Assembly: GCA_000437595.1 (NCBI GenBank)
Contig: FR899827.1
Location: 1-16,503 of the forward strand
DNA length: 16,503 nucleotides
DNA from: Faecalibacterium sp. CAG:74
Lineage (GTDB): Bacteria; Bacillota; Clostridia; Christensenellales; Aristaeellaceae
Direction: 5' to 3'
Under the pieces are notes generated by a model that saw nothing but the letters and a program-made list of their open reading frames with translations, ran no database searches and was not told the DNA's origin. Positions 15,584 to 16,503 of the stretch are shown piece by piece; position 1 is the first letter of the stretch; every line of letters starts with the position of its first letter. Both the position numbers and the translations under genes were made by a program.

Positions 15584-15612
15584 ATTGTACAACGCAGCAC
15601 TGCAAAAATCAA
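15584..15612 (-). promoter_or_regulatory. Promoter of fkp-fucU
   Basis: On the minus strand, -35 TTGATT (15607-15612), a 17-nt spacer and -10 TACAAT (15584-15589, 5 of 6). It lies between the terminator of the upstream LRR gene and fkp, giving a leader of about 50 nt. The spacing and position make it a good housekeeping-type promoter. Confidence 0.75.
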
Positions 15613-15625
15613 GGGGTATTTTGGC

Positions 15626-15654
15626 GAATGTTGGGTAATGTTATGGAATGCTGG
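15626..15654. promoter_or_regulatory. Three helically phased AATGYT repeats upstream of the fkp promoter
   Basis: Three imperfect 10-base units run in tandem: gaatgttggg, taatgttatg, gaatgctgga. Their AATGYT cores start at 15627, 15637 and 15647, exactly one helical turn apart. The outer units share GAATGYTGG. They lie about 50-77 bp upstream of the predicted transcription start, where activators commonly bind. A candidate regulator site; the regulator is unknown. Confidence 0.4.
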
Positions 15655-15658
15655 ACGC

Positions 15659-15691
15659 AAAAAAACGGGAGACTGCGCAGGGCAATCTCCC
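15659..15691 (-). terminator. Intrinsic terminator of the LRR protein gene
   Basis: On the minus strand GGGAGATTGC pairs with GCAGTCTCCC (15667-15691; 10 bp with one G-T, 5-nt loop), followed by a G and seven T's (15659-15665). It begins 8 nt after the stop codon. Confidence 0.93.
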
Positions 15692-15699
15692 AACAGGGT

Positions 15700-16503
15700 T
15701 TACTTCGCGTATACATAATGGTAATAATTCTTCTTGGCGTACGTTTCCGCATACGAACCGGGCGTGACCACCCACACCAGTTTGTCCTTCTTGCAGCCGT
15801 CAAACGCTGTCGAATCAATTTTCGTGACCGAAGCCGGAATCGTGATGCGCGTCAAGGAAGTGCAATCCCAGAAAGCACGGAAATCAATGGTGGTCACCGT
15901 ATCCGGAATCACAATTTCTTTCAGCGAAATGCAGCCGTAGAAGAAGTAATTGCTGATAGATTTCACGTTCTCTGGGAATACAAATTCCACCATATAGTTG
16001 CAGAAGCTCACACCAGAGCCGGGCAGGTACGTGAGGTATTTCGGGAATACAATCCGCGTTGCGCTTCGGCATCCGCCAAACACATGATTGCCCATTTTTA
16101 CCACAGAATCCGGCACAATGATTTCCTGCAGCGAGGTGCAGCCGCTAAACGCTTCTTCCTCAATGGTCGTCACGCTGTCTGGAATCACAATTTCAGGCAG
16201 ACCATAGCAATGCTTGAACGCCGCTGTGCCAATCGTCTCCATCGTATCCGGCAGGGTGACATTTGCAAGGGCTTTGCATTCCCTAAATACTTCGTTCGGC
16301 AGCCGCGTCAGATTGCCGATTTTTCCGACCGTCACCAGCGATCTGCATTCCTCAAACGCATTTTTGCCAAGGCTGGTGATGGATTCGAGGCTGACCACCG
16401 TTTCCAGCGTGCCGCAGTAGCTGAACGCCTTCTCCCCGATGCTGGTGACATTCGACAAATCAAGCGACTTCAGCGAAGTGCAGGCGATGAACGCTTCTCT
16501 TCC
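15700..16503 (-). CDS. BspA-like LRR_5 protein, 5' part outside the window
   Basis: The C-terminal 267 residues of a leucine-rich-repeat protein of the LRR_5 (BspA, Treponema pallidum-type) class. The frame stays open to the window edge: translation begins GREAFIACTSLKSLDLSNVT, so the TTG at 16458 is not a real start. About ten repeats of roughly 23 residues follow the pattern I..AF..C.SL..I.IP.SVT.I, for example IEEEAFSGCTSLQEIIVPDS. It ends VVTPGSYAETYAKKNYYHYV, as BspA-like proteins often do. Such proteins are usually secreted or surface-bound, but any signal peptide or anchor would lie outside the window. A strong terminator follows. Its gene is separate from the fucose genes. Confidence 0.93.
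   Translation of the reverse strand, partial: GREAFIACTSLKSLDLSNVTSIGEKAFSYCGTLETVVSLESITSLGKNAFEECRSLVTVGKIGNLTRLPNEVFRECKALANVTLPDTMETIGTAAFKHCYGLPEIVIPDSVTTIEEEAFSGCTSLQEIIVPDSVVKMGNHVFGGCRSATRIVFPKYLTYLPGSGVSFCNYMVEFVFPENVKSISNYFFYGCISLKEIVIPDTVTTIDFRAFWDCTSLTRITIPASVTKIDSTAFDGCKKDKLVWVVTPGSYAETYAKKNYYHYVYAK

Overview
The window is GC-rich and every recognisable gene lies on the minus strand, so transcription runs from high to low coordinates. The gene content suggests an anaerobic, gut-type member of the Bacillota (Clostridia): a bacterial F-type ATP synthase operon, a BspA-like LRR_5 repeat protein, and strong AGGAGG-type ribosome binding sites. I cannot fix the genus; a Christensenellales-like lineage is only a guess.

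From right to left in transcription order: (1) the 3' part of a BspA-like leucine-rich-repeat protein (15700-16503, cut by the window edge) ending in a strong intrinsic terminator. (2) A two-gene L-fucose salvage unit with its own promoter: a 980-aa bifunctional fucokinase/GDP-fucose pyrophosphorylase (FKP type), then L-fucose mutarotase FucU. (3) A de novo GDP-fucose unit: gmd (GDP-mannose 4,6-dehydratase), fcl (GDP-L-fucose synthase) and manC (mannose-1-phosphate guanylyltransferase), followed by a GT4-like glycosyltransferase. (4) A YoaK/DUF1275 membrane protein with its own promoter and a strong terminator. (5) A complete ATP synthase operon atpB-atpE-atpF-atpA-atpG-atpD-atpC, except that there is no separate atpH.

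The most unusual feature is the ATP synthase. The alpha subunit has about 80 extra N-terminal residues that read as the C-terminal (b-binding) domain of the delta subunit. They sit exactly where atpH would normally lie, so the operon appears to carry a delta-alpha fusion and no recognisable delta N-terminal domain. The c subunit also carries a signal-peptide-like leader.

The sugar genes fit together. FucU supplies the correct anomer of L-fucose and FKP turns it into GDP-fucose via fucose-1-phosphate. ManC, Gmd and Fcl make the same product from mannose-1-phosphate. The glycosyltransferase, and possibly fucosyltransferases elsewhere, would use the sugar nucleotides for a surface glycan or glycoprotein.

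Non-coding structure includes a hairpin repeat present immediately after the stop codons of atpC and fcl, an intercistronic hairpin between atpE and atpF, and three helically phased AATGYT repeats upstream of the fucose-salvage promoter. No intergenic stretch exceeds 300 bases; the longest is about 185 bases, and each one's content is listed. I saw no RNA genes, CRISPR arrays or insertion sequences.
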